Part shown: in pieces, positions 37,569-48,643 of the stretch
Layout of the letters: the number at the start of each line of letters is the position of its first letter
How positions within the stretch are numbered: position 1 is the stretch's first letter
Assembly: GCF_001723175.1 (NCBI RefSeq)
Contig: NC_064653.1
Coordinates: 1,798,001 to 1,862,000 of the forward strand
Direction: 5' to 3'
DNA: 64,000 nt
DNA from: Penicillium oxalicum
Taxonomy: Eukaryota > Ascomycota > Eurotiomycetes > Eurotiales > Aspergillaceae
Program-made: the position numbers and the translations under genes
The notes under the pieces: model-generated
What the model saw: only the letters and a program-made list of their open reading frames with translations
What the model was told of the DNA's origin: nothing
Databases searched by the model: none

Positions 37569-39867
37569 TCAACATGTCCAAGCGCCTATAGTACCATCCT
37601 TGCGGCCCTCGACAAGGTATCCATCCTTGAGGCGGACGCGCTCGACAGTGGCAGGGTGTGGACCTTCTTCGTCGAGACCAACCCCGGCGCCACAGTCCCA
37701 ATGGTGGCCATCGGCTTTGTCATAAACCTTGACCACATTATCGCCTGCGGCCGCAACGATTCGTTTGGAGTCAAACATCATGCTGGTGACTGGCTTGTCA
37801 TAGGCGTAGGCATCGTAGATGGATCCAGTTCGGAGATCCCAAATCTAACCTCAGAGTCAGCATGCGCAGCTTACAAATGTCCAAGGACGGAAGAAAGAGC
37901 ATCAAAACGGAGAAATAACCAAAGAGAAAACTTACTCGAATGCTACGATCCAAACTACCTGTCACCAGATGGACATCATCAAACTGAAGACAGGTCACGG
38001 GCCCTGTATGTCCGACCAGGCTTCGATGAACCTGACCACTACGAAGATCCCATAGACGAACCATGCCGTCCGCAGTACCGCAGGCCAAGGCCGCATCGAA
38101 GCACTGCACCGCCCCGACAAAGTCGGCCGATGCGTCTGGAAGACGGCCGGAGGGCCGCCAATGACTATCCCCACCAGTGGAGGCGGAAGATTGAGTTGCA
38201 GCCCACAGAATGTCCAGAGTCTGAACACAGCGACCCTTGACCAGATCCCACTGGCGCAAAGTCTTGTCTGCAGATCCCGAGATGAGGGTGTCACCTTTGA
38301 AATGCAAGGCAGTTACTTCGTCAACATGCGCTTCGAGCGAGAAAACGTGGCAATCCTCCAGGTTTGAGGACGGTGGGATGGGGCGGGTTGACACTTCGTC
38401 GTCATCTATTCCCTCCCGTTCGTGCTTATTCAATCGGTTATCCCGGCTGACAGGCCTAGCGCGGCTCAGATCCCATAGTCTCACCGAGGCGTCCATTGAA
38501 CCTGTCGCCACGATGTTGTCTTCCACCTGCAAGGCTCGAACTGAAGCATGGTGCCCCTCCAACAGTCCTGAGCAGCGACCAACATTCATGTCCCAGACCC
38601 GGACCGTGTCATCCAATGCGGCGCTGACCATTGTCCCAAAGGGATAATCGAAATCAATCGCGGTGACCATGTCGGTATGCGCCTCGATCTCCTTGATCAA
38701 AGACCCAGGAGCAAAATGTTCATGAAGGATTGGCATGGATCGCTTTCGGATCGATCGATGTCGTAGGCTTCGAGGCGAGGATGTTGGAAGCTTCTCGTAG
38801 ATCGACTCCGACATGAAAGACGCATCCATAGCAGGGTCAACCGTGGGAGTAGCGGTGTCGCCGGTGGCCTCGGAGGATTTGGGCGTATCCACCGGTGAGG
38901 ATACCTCCGGGGTCTCCTCTTCTTGGAGGTCCTCTAGTTTGTTATCGAGTTCCGTGACTGGCAAAGTTGTGTTAGCGTAATCAGCCACCAGCAAGGAGTG
39001 ACTGGTTCTTCATGCGAGCGACGTCTCCTGCGATGCTTTTCTCAACGTACTTTCCACTTCCATCGCGGCTTCGTCCATCTCTAGCCCAGCTAGACGATCA
39101 AGCACGATCTGCCGCATTTTGTGCAAATTGGCAATCTTATTGTCGATCTCATGAATCTCAGCGCTGCACATATTCTTTCGAATGCCCATGAGGTCCAATC
39201 GGCGGGCCAGCGCTTTTCGTTCCTCTTTCAACGCCGTTGGTCCTGCTTTTAACATCCCGGCCTTTTCATTGTCCTTGAGCGCCTTTTGAGCCTTGGAGCT
39301 TCGCCTCCTATGCTTCTTTGTACTCGGCTCTTCTTCGGGGACACTCGCCTGAAAGCCCTGAAACAGGGAGTATGAGCTGGTGTCTTCCGGAATGTTGGCC
39401 AGCAGGTCATCGGGTAGGGAGGACAGCGCCCGCGACTGGATCTCGGACGTGGACAATTTCGATCGCATCAGGTCCGTCGGAGTCGTTTGAGTCAACGAGA
39501 AGACCTTTCGCTGCGCCGTGGGCCGGCGCAATTCGCGATGAATATCAGACATGGCATTGTGATAATGAGAGCCATGAGACTGATCGCCCGGTCCGATCAG
39601 GTGTCCCGCCGTAGAGGTGACTTTGCGCCCAAAGGCCTCGATGTGTCGAGTCTGTCATCAAAGATCCAAATCAGCAATCCAATCGACGCTGGCCGTGTGG
39701 AGCAAAGAAGAGCGCGAGGTTGAACGTCGGGGAAGCGCCGTCAAACAGGGAACCGGTCGGGGAAAAAAAAGAGCATCACCTACCGTAATACCAGTACCCA
39801 GCAGACCTTCACCCTCGACAATGTCCGAGAGACCGGAGGGCGAGTCGTCGCGACGGTGAGTCTCCAT
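37569..39867 (-). CDS. mdv1: mitochondrial division protein 1 (WD40 fission adaptor)
   Basis: Four exons, 39867-39784, 39651-39051, 38957-37936 and 37844-37569, join in phase to 660 residues. Mdv1 sits on the outer mitochondrial membrane through Fis1 and recruits the dynamin Dnm1 for fission. The N-terminal part ([33 protein letters not shown]) matches the Fis1-binding extension. A charged coiled coil (about 150-240, with [27 protein letters not shown] and [13 protein letters not shown]) follows. Seven WD40 repeats fill about 325-660 ([65 protein letters not shown]). Exon 1 was placed from the ACG|GTAGGT donor and the ACAG|ACT acceptor, giving [16 protein letters not shown]. The gene is divergent from the chorismate mutase gene. 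Confidence 0.93.
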
Positions 39868-40523
39868 GCCCGGAGAATGACTTGCGGGGGACAATCAAGC
39901 GATCACCATGCGCGGTTGAAGAGATGTGTGGTTAGCGGCGGCAGGCGGCGAAAGAGACAATCGTCATGTGTCCACGCGATGATTTACCGCGTGCCCCGGC
40001 TACACCCTAGACTTAACCTCCCTTTTTAGCCAGTATTTTTTTTTAATTTCTCACACCTTTGCCTCGGAATCTGTCAACCGGACTGGATTAATTTGATTGG
40101 CCTCTCTGCATTTCATTTAAGACTGGCCAGTTTCCAATAAGCCGTCAGGCGTTGTCCAGTTCTTCTACCTAACGGGTACTAAGAATGCTGATCGGTCTGC
40201 TGGCTGAGCTTGGTACCGCATGAGTATTGCTCCCGATTGCGGCGCAAAGCACGTCGAAATGCAGCCGACTTTTCTATTGACCTGATCGAGTGTGACGCGT
40301 CTTCTGCAAGCTCAGCGGGTACATAAATAAGCCGTGGACAGCTCGCCACAATTCCAATGAAGGAAGAGATGGACTTCAGCCATGAATTTACGCCCCCACG
40401 GTGGCACCAAAGCGATCGGTCAGAGCTATACATAGCTGCTCCATCCGGACAATCAGCTCAACTCCGACTTCGCAAGCCCCGTCAGCAACATTTCAACTTC
40501 CTACACTCAACAACCTCAGAGCC
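39868..40523. other. divergent promoter region, mdv1 and chorismate mutase
   Basis: No gene is seen in this 656-bp spacer between divergent start codons. A T9 run near 40,047 and AT-rich sequence near 40,090 are present. Confidence 0.6.
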
Positions 40524-41595
40524 ATGGATGCCGCAATTGATCTGTCCGATGCCTCCAAGGCGTTGGACCTTGCAAACATTCGTTTCCAATTGATGTAAGT
40601 ATGGTCGTCAGCCCTGCCCGGTTGACCCTGAGTCGCCCTCTTCATCCATCTGCTGGTCATCTTCCGCAGTTCCGTGCCCCGCGGCGATGAGTGAGCAGTA
40701 AGCACTACCAAGAGCTTCCATGACCTCATAGAGAAAAGTGAATACCCAGATTGACACCTGCTAACGGGTCACAATGCGACAGTCGTCTCGAAGACACAAT
40801 CACCTTTCACTTCATTGAGCGGGTTCAGTTCCAGCTTAGCAAGACGATCTATGTTCCTGGCGGCGTCAAAATCCCCAACAGCGAGCTGAGTCTCATGGAC
40901 TATCTGCTGCGCGAACAGGAACGTCTCCAATCGCGCGTCCGTCGCTACCAATCTCCCGACGAGTACCCTTTCTTCCCAGATGCTCTCGAGGAGCCGGTCC
41001 TGCAGCCGCTGTCCTACCCGCAGATTCTGCACGACAATGACGTGAACGTCAACGACATCATCAAGAAGCGCTACATTGAGGAAATCTTGCCCGCCATTTG
41101 CCGACAGGACCGAGAGGATCGCGGCGAGACGCAAGAGAACTACGGTTCGGCTGCGACGTGCGATGTGGCATGCCTGCAGGCCTTGTCGCGACGCATTCAC
41201 TTTGGCAAGTTTGTGGCCGAGTCCAAGTTCCAGAAGGATCCCGAGCTGTTTGTGCGCCTGATTCGTGCTGGTGACCGGGAAGGCATCGATGCTGCCATCA
41301 CCAACGCCGCAGTGGAGGCAAAGGTTCTGGAGCGCCTCGGTCTCAAGGCCAAGACGTACGGCACCGACCCTGCGTTCCCGGGTGAGCAGGGTCCTAAGAT
41401 CAACATCGATGCTGTTGTCGCGATGTACAAGGTGAGTGTCAAGCAGAAAAGAAAGAAAGAAAAACCAATCCTCTACAATGCGGGTATAGTATGCTAATCA
41501 CTTTCATCTCTTTTCAGGAATGCGTGATCCCTCTGACAAAGGTGGTCGAGGTGGAGTACCTGATGCAACGTCTGAAGGGAACGCAATGGGAGTAA
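40524..41595 (+). CDS. aroC: chorismate mutase (AroQ, eukaryotic allosteric type)
   Basis: Exons 40524-40594, 40783-41431 and 41518-41595 splice in phase to 265 residues, close to yeast Aro7 (256). The enzyme converts chorismate to prephenate for phenylalanine and tyrosine synthesis. Introns are GTAAGT...ACAG (188 nt) and GTGAGT...TTCAG (86 nt). The all-helical fold is evident: [24 protein letters not shown] contains the substrate-binding arginine equivalent to Aro7 Arg16, just after the first splice junction. The C-terminal [12 protein letters not shown] holds the conserved glutamate region. Unusually long insert-free middle helices ([34 protein letters not shown]) match the family. The name aroC follows Aspergillus usage; yeast calls it ARO7. 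It converges on bcp1 with 158 bp between stops. Confidence 0.95.
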
Positions 41596-41753
41596 CTGAG
41601 TTGGAATGATTACTAGCTTCTTCCCCCACGAATTGATGTTGGCAGATCAAAACCCCCATCCCCGTAAGAGAATAACATCGCAACCAATGTAGTAACGAGT
41701 ATTTGGCGAATCGAGCAACGAATCAGGACAGCTATTTAGTGCACCCGGTCCTT

Positions 41754-42793
41754 TTACATGCCGGGTGGCTTCACGTACTCGATGAGAGCCTTCACCGTAG
41801 TCTCGAACTTGGCACCATCGATCAAGATCAAGCTACCATTTGTCTGAATTCCCAAATCCTGGAACGCACGCTTGGAATCCGAGTGGCCCTCGTCTTTCTT
41901 GTGCGTATATTCGACACCGCCAGCGCAGATAGCGTTGCGCTCCAGGATTTCATCTTCAGGATGGAAGAAGAAGCGCTGTGCAGATTCACCGGCCTTCTTC
42001 TTCTTCTTTTGAGGTCGGGACTCTTCCAAATCAAGCTTCGACTCGATTTCCACGTAGTTCTTTGAGATGATCAGGTAGTGAGAGAAGTTGTATGGTTCCT
42101 TGTCCTCGATGGCCCACGCAATCTCTTCCATCAGCATGTTGTACATGGGCGGAATCACCTCGGTCGGCATGTTGATCATGCGCTCGGTCAGGATGAGGCC
42201 GATTGGCGGGACAGGGGTTTGTGAAAGGAGATTTTGAAGAGGGGCGAGAGCAGGGCTTGTGGCAGATTTCTCTTTGAAGTAGTTGATCAGGGATTGGATG
42301 ACTGGCTTGTCCTATTGAGAGCGAGGAGATGGGCGCATTAGCTCACCGTTTCAAACAACCCCCCTCCCGATTGATGATGAATGATCCAGTCTCATACCTT
42401 GTGCTCCTGCAAGTTCACCACGGACAAGAATGCGTACGGATCTGACTCGTTTCCATCCACCTTCACCGTCGAGCCCAGCGTCGGTTGTGACAAAATCAAG
42501 TCTGCCAGCGCGGACAGGTCGAACAACTGGGCATCATTGTCGAACAATTGACGCAACAGATTCTTAAGACCATGGAAATCGACAGCAGGTTGCGGATCAA
42601 ACCATTCAAATTCTACGTTGACCATGTCAACATCCTAATGGATTTGTGAGCCATCCATGTCGAGCTGAGAATAGCAAGCATCGAAGAGCAGATGCCCAAG
42701 GAGAGCGGTCGGACTTACATCGTCTGAGTCCGAGTCGTTAGCGCCAGTGCCACCCATAGGCACGTCGCCGAGATCTTGCTTGCGCTTGCCCAT
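41754..42793 (-). CDS. bcp1: Bcp1 family protein (nuclear export / BCCIP)
   Basis: Exons 42793-42719, 42634-42398 and 42311-41754 join in phase 0 to 289 residues; introns are 84 and 86 nt, both GT-AG. Yeast Bcp1 is a nuclear protein needed for export of Mss4 and acts as a chaperone for a ribosomal protein; its human relative is BCCIP. Visible family features are the basic start MGKRKQD, an acidic SDSDDDVD patch, [23 protein letters not shown], the [30 protein letters not shown] block, a lysine-rich RPQKKKKK stretch that may be a nuclear signal, FFFHPEDEI and a final [11 protein letters not shown]. No membrane segment is seen. Confidence 0.93.
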
Positions 42794-44228
42794 CTTGTGC
42801 CGTGTGCTGCCGTCGGTGTGGTGATTCGTTGTATGGGGAGAGAGGTGATCGGGTGTACAGGAGGAGCTAACGTTCTCTTAACTTTGTATGAAAGGCCGCC
42901 CCGCGCCCGCGGCCTGCGAACATTTTTTTTTCTTATCGGTTGTTATCGGAGTCCTCGAGCTGTCTGCGGCAGACAATTATCACAATACGTCAGTGCAGAA
43001 TTGAGTCGACATTTGGGGTCTGGAATTCAATGAAACTCATCGAGATGGTAGTACTACTCGAGGTCATTATGACAGAGGGAGAGACATAAGAACAATGTTC
43101 TAGATGGTGCGTTCAGAAAAGCTGACAGAACTTAGGTTTGCCCCATGATAACAGCAGCTGATCTATGTACCTACTAGGTAGCTCCAAAATGAGGTCAACA
43201 GCCCACTCTAGGTACACACATATGTCAGCACTTCAAGGCAATCCATTATGCACCAACATGTCGCACCACAAAACGTACCTCCAGCCCTGAGCAAATTGAG
43301 CCTATCCCATCATCTCGAGGAGATCAACATGATGCCGAGCTGACTGTCTTTGAGGCACAGTGGAGATTCACCTACATGTACCCATATATACAGGTGGTCC
43401 CGATCGATTGGCCCAGGGTAAAAGCCATGAAAATCAACGGGCCTACTACCTAGTAGTTTTTAGAAAGACCCAATTTCTACATAAGATGTCCGTATGTGCA
43501 ATGAATACGGCTATCTACCTAGTCGTGGCTGTCAAGTCCATGAACATAAATATTTGTTGCACATGGGTTAATACCTACGTAGTTCTCCCAGGCTCTCCGG
43601 ACTTCAGCGGACATGGCAGTAGACAAACCCCAGCAACGTTCATATTCAACTTCCTCAAGAGGTGATGGGAGCGCCCGGTCAGGTTAGGTTCAGACTGACT
43701 TCAAGGTAGCCTTTGCGTGTATTCGATTTCGATCGCATGAGGTAGGTATGAAGGTTGGCTGCAGTAGTCAATTGGTTGATATGGTAGATATACTGCTGAT
43801 GACGCATCGATCAATTGTGGTGGCCATATGGCAAGGGGTGAATTGAATGAGGTATCTAGCTGATTTGAACTTCTGCCGATGGAGTTGTCTAGGGAGGTGG
43901 ACAAGATCAATCATGCAACACATGCCTCACAACATAAGTCATGTACCTGAGGTATATATAGGCTGGAATGGATCCTCCAGTGGGTCGGGCTCAATTGATT
44001 CCAGATGAGTAGGCATACCGTAAATCATGGCTATACGAGAAGACATCCATTGTCAATCTGTTGTGCGTTCGGATCTAGTGCTCTAATCCAGCCACCCGTG
44101 CATGTGAATGGCACACAACCCATTTGATGGCGTAATGCATCCATCTCACTAGTCCTGAAAACGGGCCTCGTAAGATTTCAGTCTCAATGGAACACTGTGA
44201 GCCCTCTGGCCCCTCCTGATGACTTCGT
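42794..44228. other. intergenic 1.4 kb, bcp1 upstream region
   Basis: No gene is seen. The stretch is AT-richer than its neighbours and contains several short palindromes of the CTACCTAGTAG type (about 43168, 43443, 43515), a motif style common in the intergenic DNA here. Confidence 0.55.
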
Positions 44229-44963
44229 CTACACATCGGACTCCACCTGGTCAACAGTGGGCACTTTGTTTAGCTTGACATCAAAAAACTGCGCTACCAG
44301 CTGCACACAGTCCCATATGACCTGAACTTCTTCCTTGGGAATTCCCAGTCGGCGCGTGCCTCGAATGTGCCAATGAGTCTCAGTGGGCAGGTTCTGGCTC
44401 ATGATTCCTGGCAACACCACCAGCTGTGTGTCCACGTCATCCAGTACCTGGCGATCCGAAAGAAACAGGCCGTACGTGATCTCCTCCGAGAGCCACTTGA
44501 AATCCTGGTGGGCCGCGAAGAGATTCACCGTGCTGCTGGTGTTTCGCGTGTAGAGCTTCTGCATCCATGCTGTTCCACGCTCATGATTGGCCTGGTTGCA
44601 CTGCCAGTTCTCACGGGTGAACGAGTAGTCCTTGTCCTCGTCGCGTTCGACCTTGGCGATGGCGAGGATGGCCTCGATGGGTTTACATACTCCAACAATG
44701 CAGACGGCTTTGACCAGGGTTTCTCGCAGGCGACGCACGAGGGCTTGCCGGTCGGAAGAGGCGGAGTAGCTCGGTTGCGCGCAGAGATGGAGATACAGTT
44801 GGTCTGCACGCTCGGGATCCGGACTGGCGACTATCGTGGCGAGGGCGAGTATGTACCACTTGTCCTTGCCGAGGGATGTTGATGCGAAGCGCTTCTCGAG
44901 CTCGATAAAGAGCTGTTGATAGCGGGGTTGGACCTCCCCCGTCGACTCGGAGGCAGAACTCAT
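44229..44963 (-). CDS. AhpD/carboxymuconolactone decarboxylase-fold protein
   Basis: A single exon of 244 residues from ATG 44963. The frame stays open for another 110 codons upstream, but that part is low-complexity and lacks family similarity, so the ATG just before QPRYQQLFIELEKRF is preferred. The helices WYILALATIVASPDPERADQLY and ALVRRLRETLVKAVCIVGVCKPIEAILAIAK resemble the CMD-like fold found in many fungal proteins, and a second half-domain ends THWHIRGTRRLGIPKEEVQVIWDCVQLVA. The CxxC-x-x-H catalytic set of AhpD peroxidases is absent, so peroxidase activity is unlikely. Function is unknown. There is no signal peptide. Confidence 0.75.
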   Translation of the reverse strand: MSSASESTGEVQPRYQQLFIELEKRFASTSLGKDKWYILALATIVASPDPERADQLYLHLCAQPSYSASSDRQALVRRLRETLVKAVCIVGVCKPIEAILAIAKVERDEDKDYSFTRENWQCNQANHERGTAWMQKLYTRNTSSTVNLFAAHQDFKWLSEEITYGLFLSDRQVLDDVDTQLVVLPGIMSQNLPTETHWHIRGTRRLGIPKEEVQVIWDCVQLVAQFFDVKLNKVPTVDQVESDV

Positions 44964-46061
44964 CGCACGGGTTACCTGATGGACAGACGATTGAGGAGGG
45001 AAGATGGAGGGTGAAATCGGTCTTGGTGTGCAAGATCGAATACAGCGAGGGCCGCGATGGTGATGATCAGAAAGGATGGCCGATTCCTTTCGGCAGGACC
45101 AGCTCCGGTCTTCGGAGCAACGTGAGGAATGTCTGATCCTTATGACGGACCACGCAGGCGGACGTGAATCGCCTCGGGTGAGCGACCTGAGAGGGTTGGA
45201 GCTTTGAAATAACCTCAATCCACGCATTGCCCCGTGACCTGGAGAAGACTCAATTTCGCGTGATTCCTGCCCGAGATGAAGAGCATGTTGCAAGAATGGG
45301 CCTACTCTCCGCGGCCCATTCCAGGCGGCTTCTTCGCGAGGAAACTCGGGATCGTCGCGCAGTCCGGAACGTCAATCCTGCAGCACCTCGGGACTCATCA
45401 CTCAAAGAGACGATAGTGACCGGCGGTCAACATGACAAAGGAAGAAGATCATAGGTACAAGTTCCCCTTTCCTAGATGTCTTTCAATCTATCTCCGCGTC
45501 CATTGAGAATGTCCACATCAAGTAAAATGATAATCAAAAGTGAGAATCAACCTCCCAATCCTGGTCAATCGCTTCAACCCACTTATGAAGTAATTGGCTG
45601 ATCGTCCGCTACAATCGTTCGGCCCCTGCCAACTGCCCGAGAGCTTGGCCGCAGACACCAAAAGTGGAGCGCCGATGTCAGAACTCCCCGCCAAGGGCCC
45701 CAGTTGGCAGTCCTTGACGATGTCACCACGACGAGCTTGTGCCTTGGTTCAGACGCCCGCTGATGCAAAAGAAAAAGGCTGTCTGGGAAGGAAATGCGAG
45801 GACTTGGGTGGGATCCATCAAAAGGCACACGAGCAGACACTCGTCCAGACCCACGCCCCACTAAAATGATCTCAGTGACTACTGCATGACATCACTTACT
45901 ACGGATGGGCCTTTGCACTCGGGGTATAAGATCAAGAGTCTTCCATGACCCTCACCATCATCTACAACAAGAACAACATCCAGAAGAGGTCCCACATCCT
46001 CATCAATTGCTCTCCCACTTCTTATCTTCCCTTCACCTTCACACACACAAACATAATCAAA
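44964..46061. other. intergenic 1.1 kb between divergent genes
   Basis: No gene is seen. The final 150 bp before 46062 are C/A-rich with CAC repeats, as in leaders of highly expressed fungal genes. Confidence 0.55.
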
Positions 46062-46544
46062 ATGGCATCCTACAAGCCCACCCACGGCGCCGGCCAGTCC
46101 AGCGTTGGCACCAACTCTCTCTATGAGGCTGGTGATCAGCGCAATGAGCCCCAGTCCGTCCTCAACGAGCGTGAGCGTTACGCCGAGGGCAAGGAGCACA
46201 GCCACAAGAACCTTGACTCCAAGGATGAGCGTTCCATCGCCAACAAGCTCGCCGCCCAGAGCAAGAAGTCTGACCCCTCTCACCACCACAACGGTGCCGT
46301 CGACCAGGAGGCTGAACTGAGCAAGAAGGACCCCACTGCTCCCGTAAGTCAAGAAGTTTCTGTCTTTTGCAATCCATCTCCACACGCTTGAGAAAAAAAA
46401 AAGGGTTCATGTCCACTAATCGCTCATTTCATTTTGTTTTAGGCCAAGCTGCACGGCAATGCCCCCTCCAAGGGCGCCAAGATCGACGCTGAGCTTCAGG
46501 CTGAAGACGAGCAGCGTCTGCGCGAGAAGGGCATCAAGAAATAG
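46062..46544 (+). CDS. small hydrophilic conserved fungal protein
   Basis: Exons 46062-46343 and 46443-46544 (99-nt intron, GTAAGT...TTTTAG, phase 0) give 127 residues. The protein is almost wholly hydrophilic, rich in Ala, Glu, Lys, Gln, Ser and His, with no hydrophobic core, no signal peptide and no cysteine. It contains GAGQSSVGTNSLYEAGDQRNEPQSVLNERERYAEGK and a charged end (DEQRLREKGIKK). Such composition resembles LEA-like hydrophilins, but I cannot name a family. The strongly biased codon use (AAG, CTC, GCC, CAG) and CAC-rich leader suggest high expression. The upstream in-frame extension from 45945 reads as 5' UTR. ATG context ATCAAAATGG is very good. Confidence 0.8.
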
Positions 46545-47152
46545 ATCATCTCTGACGATGTTGCATGATTTTCATGATATCTCCAGTTTGGAAGCGGGGG
46601 TTGCATTATGATTTTTGTTTCTTTTTCCTTGTACGATAATGTGGATAATTCGGTCCTCTTGCCTTTGAAAGCGCATTGAGAACAGCGAATGAATTTTCTT
46701 TCCCCACGACGGACTCTGGTCAACAAAAATCCCGGTGAAAGGTGTTGGATAAATTGTCGTAAATGTGTCGGAGCTCATCATGAATAGTCCATGGCCTCAT
46801 TACGTTTTGCACCGTGAGTACCTAATGAGTAGCCAGGGGCAGAGGATGACTTCGCGTGTGGATTGACAGGCACGCACATCCCTGCGTGTCGACCGTCCGA
46901 GTCACACGCAAGTGACTTCCTATGCAACTCCGCGAACAGAGCCTTGAAACGCTCCTGTGGACCTGCCACCTTGACCTGTTGGCAGAGTCTTGCGTAGTCC
47001 AGTCCGTCCAAGGTAAAATGGGCAAGTCCTCCCAGTAAACCAGCACAGGGGAGAGGTACAGCCTTCATGAGTGAGCAGATTTGATGGGACACTCCAACTG
47101 TCCAACTGGAGACGTCCGTGTGTGGACTTGGATCAAGGCAATTTCCACTGAA
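46545..47152. other. intergenic between convergent genes
   Basis: No gene is seen in the 608 bp between the stops of the hydrophilic protein and the mannosyltransferase. Confidence 0.6.
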
Positions 47153-48643
47153 TCAGCCGTCCTGGGTAAACGTGGGTTCATCGTCATGCGGCTCGGCGAA
47201 GACGTTCTTCCAATAGTCTTCCACCTTGTCGCAAAGACCAGCCTTGTGCTTCCACGACTCGAATACATTTTCGAGATTACAGGTCACCCATTTGATCTCT
47301 TCCCAGTACGCTTTCTCCGCATCGTATCCAAATCGGCGAAGTGTGTCTGGTGGTGCAGTCCACGCTCGACTATCCGATCCATCGGCCTTGATCGTGGGGG
47401 TCGTCTCCCACCCCAGGCCGAAGACGTTGTCACCCGGGTTGAATTTGGGGTAGTTGGCATGGACGAAAAATAGCCGAGGCGCTGGCGCAACGGATGAATC
47501 TTTGACACGCCATTTGTCCTGCTTGGTAAGGGCCAAGTCTTCCCGGGGATCTGTTTGAGCCATTGCTGAACCAGACAACTTGTCCCCGTTTTGATGGCCA
47601 ATGGCTTGGACTCTCTCGCTTACGGTGTAGAAAGGCGCGCCCAAAGCCATGGCAGCGTGAAGAAAAGTCTCCTTGTCGCCTTCCCCCGGCCCACCTTGGG
47701 TCAAGAGTCGGAAATAGTGCGACGGACCGTAGAAGTTGTAATAGGCGGCGAGCATCAAGGGCAGCAAATGGGTCTTTTTGGAGACGAGGAATACGCCCGT
47801 CTCTGACGATTGACGAGCTGTCATAGGGGGTGCCTCCTGCCCCGAGATCTTGTAGTACAAAGGGGACGCGGAAGACGCCCAAAAGTCGGGCCAGGTCACT
47901 AGTCCCGTCGACGCAAAGGGATCGGATTCGAGCAGGTCCTCTGGCTTCCCCAGCGGAAAACAGTCTGCATCCATCCAGACGATTTGTTCAAAAGAGGAGA
48001 ATAAGACAGCAAAGATCTTCAGCTGGTAATGTTCAATGACGTTCTTCCCCATCACATCGGCGAGAACGATACATTGCGCATCGAGCTGGGGGAGAACGTC
48101 GCGACAAATTTTCTTCTCGTATTCACCAGCATCCTTCATGTATAATTCCACAGGAAGAGTCGATCCAGCCCGGCGGAGCATGCGCAAGCTCGACAGAAAC
48201 ACAGGGAGGTATTTTGCGCCGGCGGTGGACACCAGACCTCGTTTTCCCGGTGTATGAACGGGTTTCAAGGCCTTTGCGGGGTGCTTGATTTCCTCGATGA
48301 AGTTGGCGTGCGCATCCCCCATCGACTTTTGTGCCTCGGCGCTCATCACCGTCACGTCCGGCCTCGGTGCATCCGTATTCGGATCGAAATGATTGGCACC
48401 AGCGTCGCCATGTTTTTCGGGAGACGGGCAATTGGGATGATGTCGGTCCAGAATCGGCTGAAGGGTTCTCCAAAATTCTTTCTGGCGCTCGGAAAGCGGG
48501 ACTTCAAATGCCGTACTCGGGACAACGGAGACAGTGGCCGAGGCAGTAGTTGGAGTCCAGTAAAGATAGACGGTGCACACGAGGATCGACGCGAGGGAGG
48601 CGAGCAGAAGGGATCGGAGACGACCCGGCCGGATAAAGCCCAT
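47153..48643 (-). CDS. Mnn2-type alpha-1,2-mannosyltransferase (GT71-like)
   Basis: A single exon of 496 residues from ATG 48643. It is a type II membrane protein: a basic cytosolic tail (MGFIRPGRLR), one anchor (SLLLASLASILVCTVYLYW, about 11-29) and a lumenal catalytic domain. The DxD metal/sugar-nucleotide motif is WMDADCFP near residues 220-227. TGLVTWPDFWASS, SSETGVFLVSKKTHLLPLMLAAYYN and GDKETFLHAA follow in the order seen in the Mnn1/Mnn2 families that extend mannans in the Golgi. The WPDFW and ETG...GDKETF pattern favours the Mnn2/Mnn5 branch. An in-frame extension to 48706 has only a non-ATG start. Exact linkage and acceptor are not deducible. Confidence 0.88.
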   Translation of the reverse strand: MGFIRPGRLRSLLLASLASILVCTVYLYWTPTTASATVSVVPSTAFEVPLSERQKEFWRTLQPILDRHHPNCPSPEKHGDAGANHFDPNTDAPRPDVTVMSAEAQKSMGDAHANFIEEIKHPAKALKPVHTPGKRGLVSTAGAKYLPVFLSSLRMLRRAGSTLPVELYMKDAGEYEKKICRDVLPQLDAQCIVLADVMGKNVIEHYQLKIFAVLFSSFEQIVWMDADCFPLGKPEDLLESDPFASTGLVTWPDFWASSASPLYYKISGQEAPPMTARQSSETGVFLVSKKTHLLPLMLAAYYNFYGPSHYFRLLTQGGPGEGDKETFLHAAMALGAPFYTVSERVQAIGHQNGDKLSGSAMAQTDPREDLALTKQDKWRVKDSSVAPAPRLFFVHANYPKFNPGDNVFGLGWETTPTIKADGSDSRAWTAPPDTLRRFGYDAEKAYWEEIKWVTCNLENVFESWKHKAGLCDKVEDYWKNVFAEPHDDEPTFTQDG

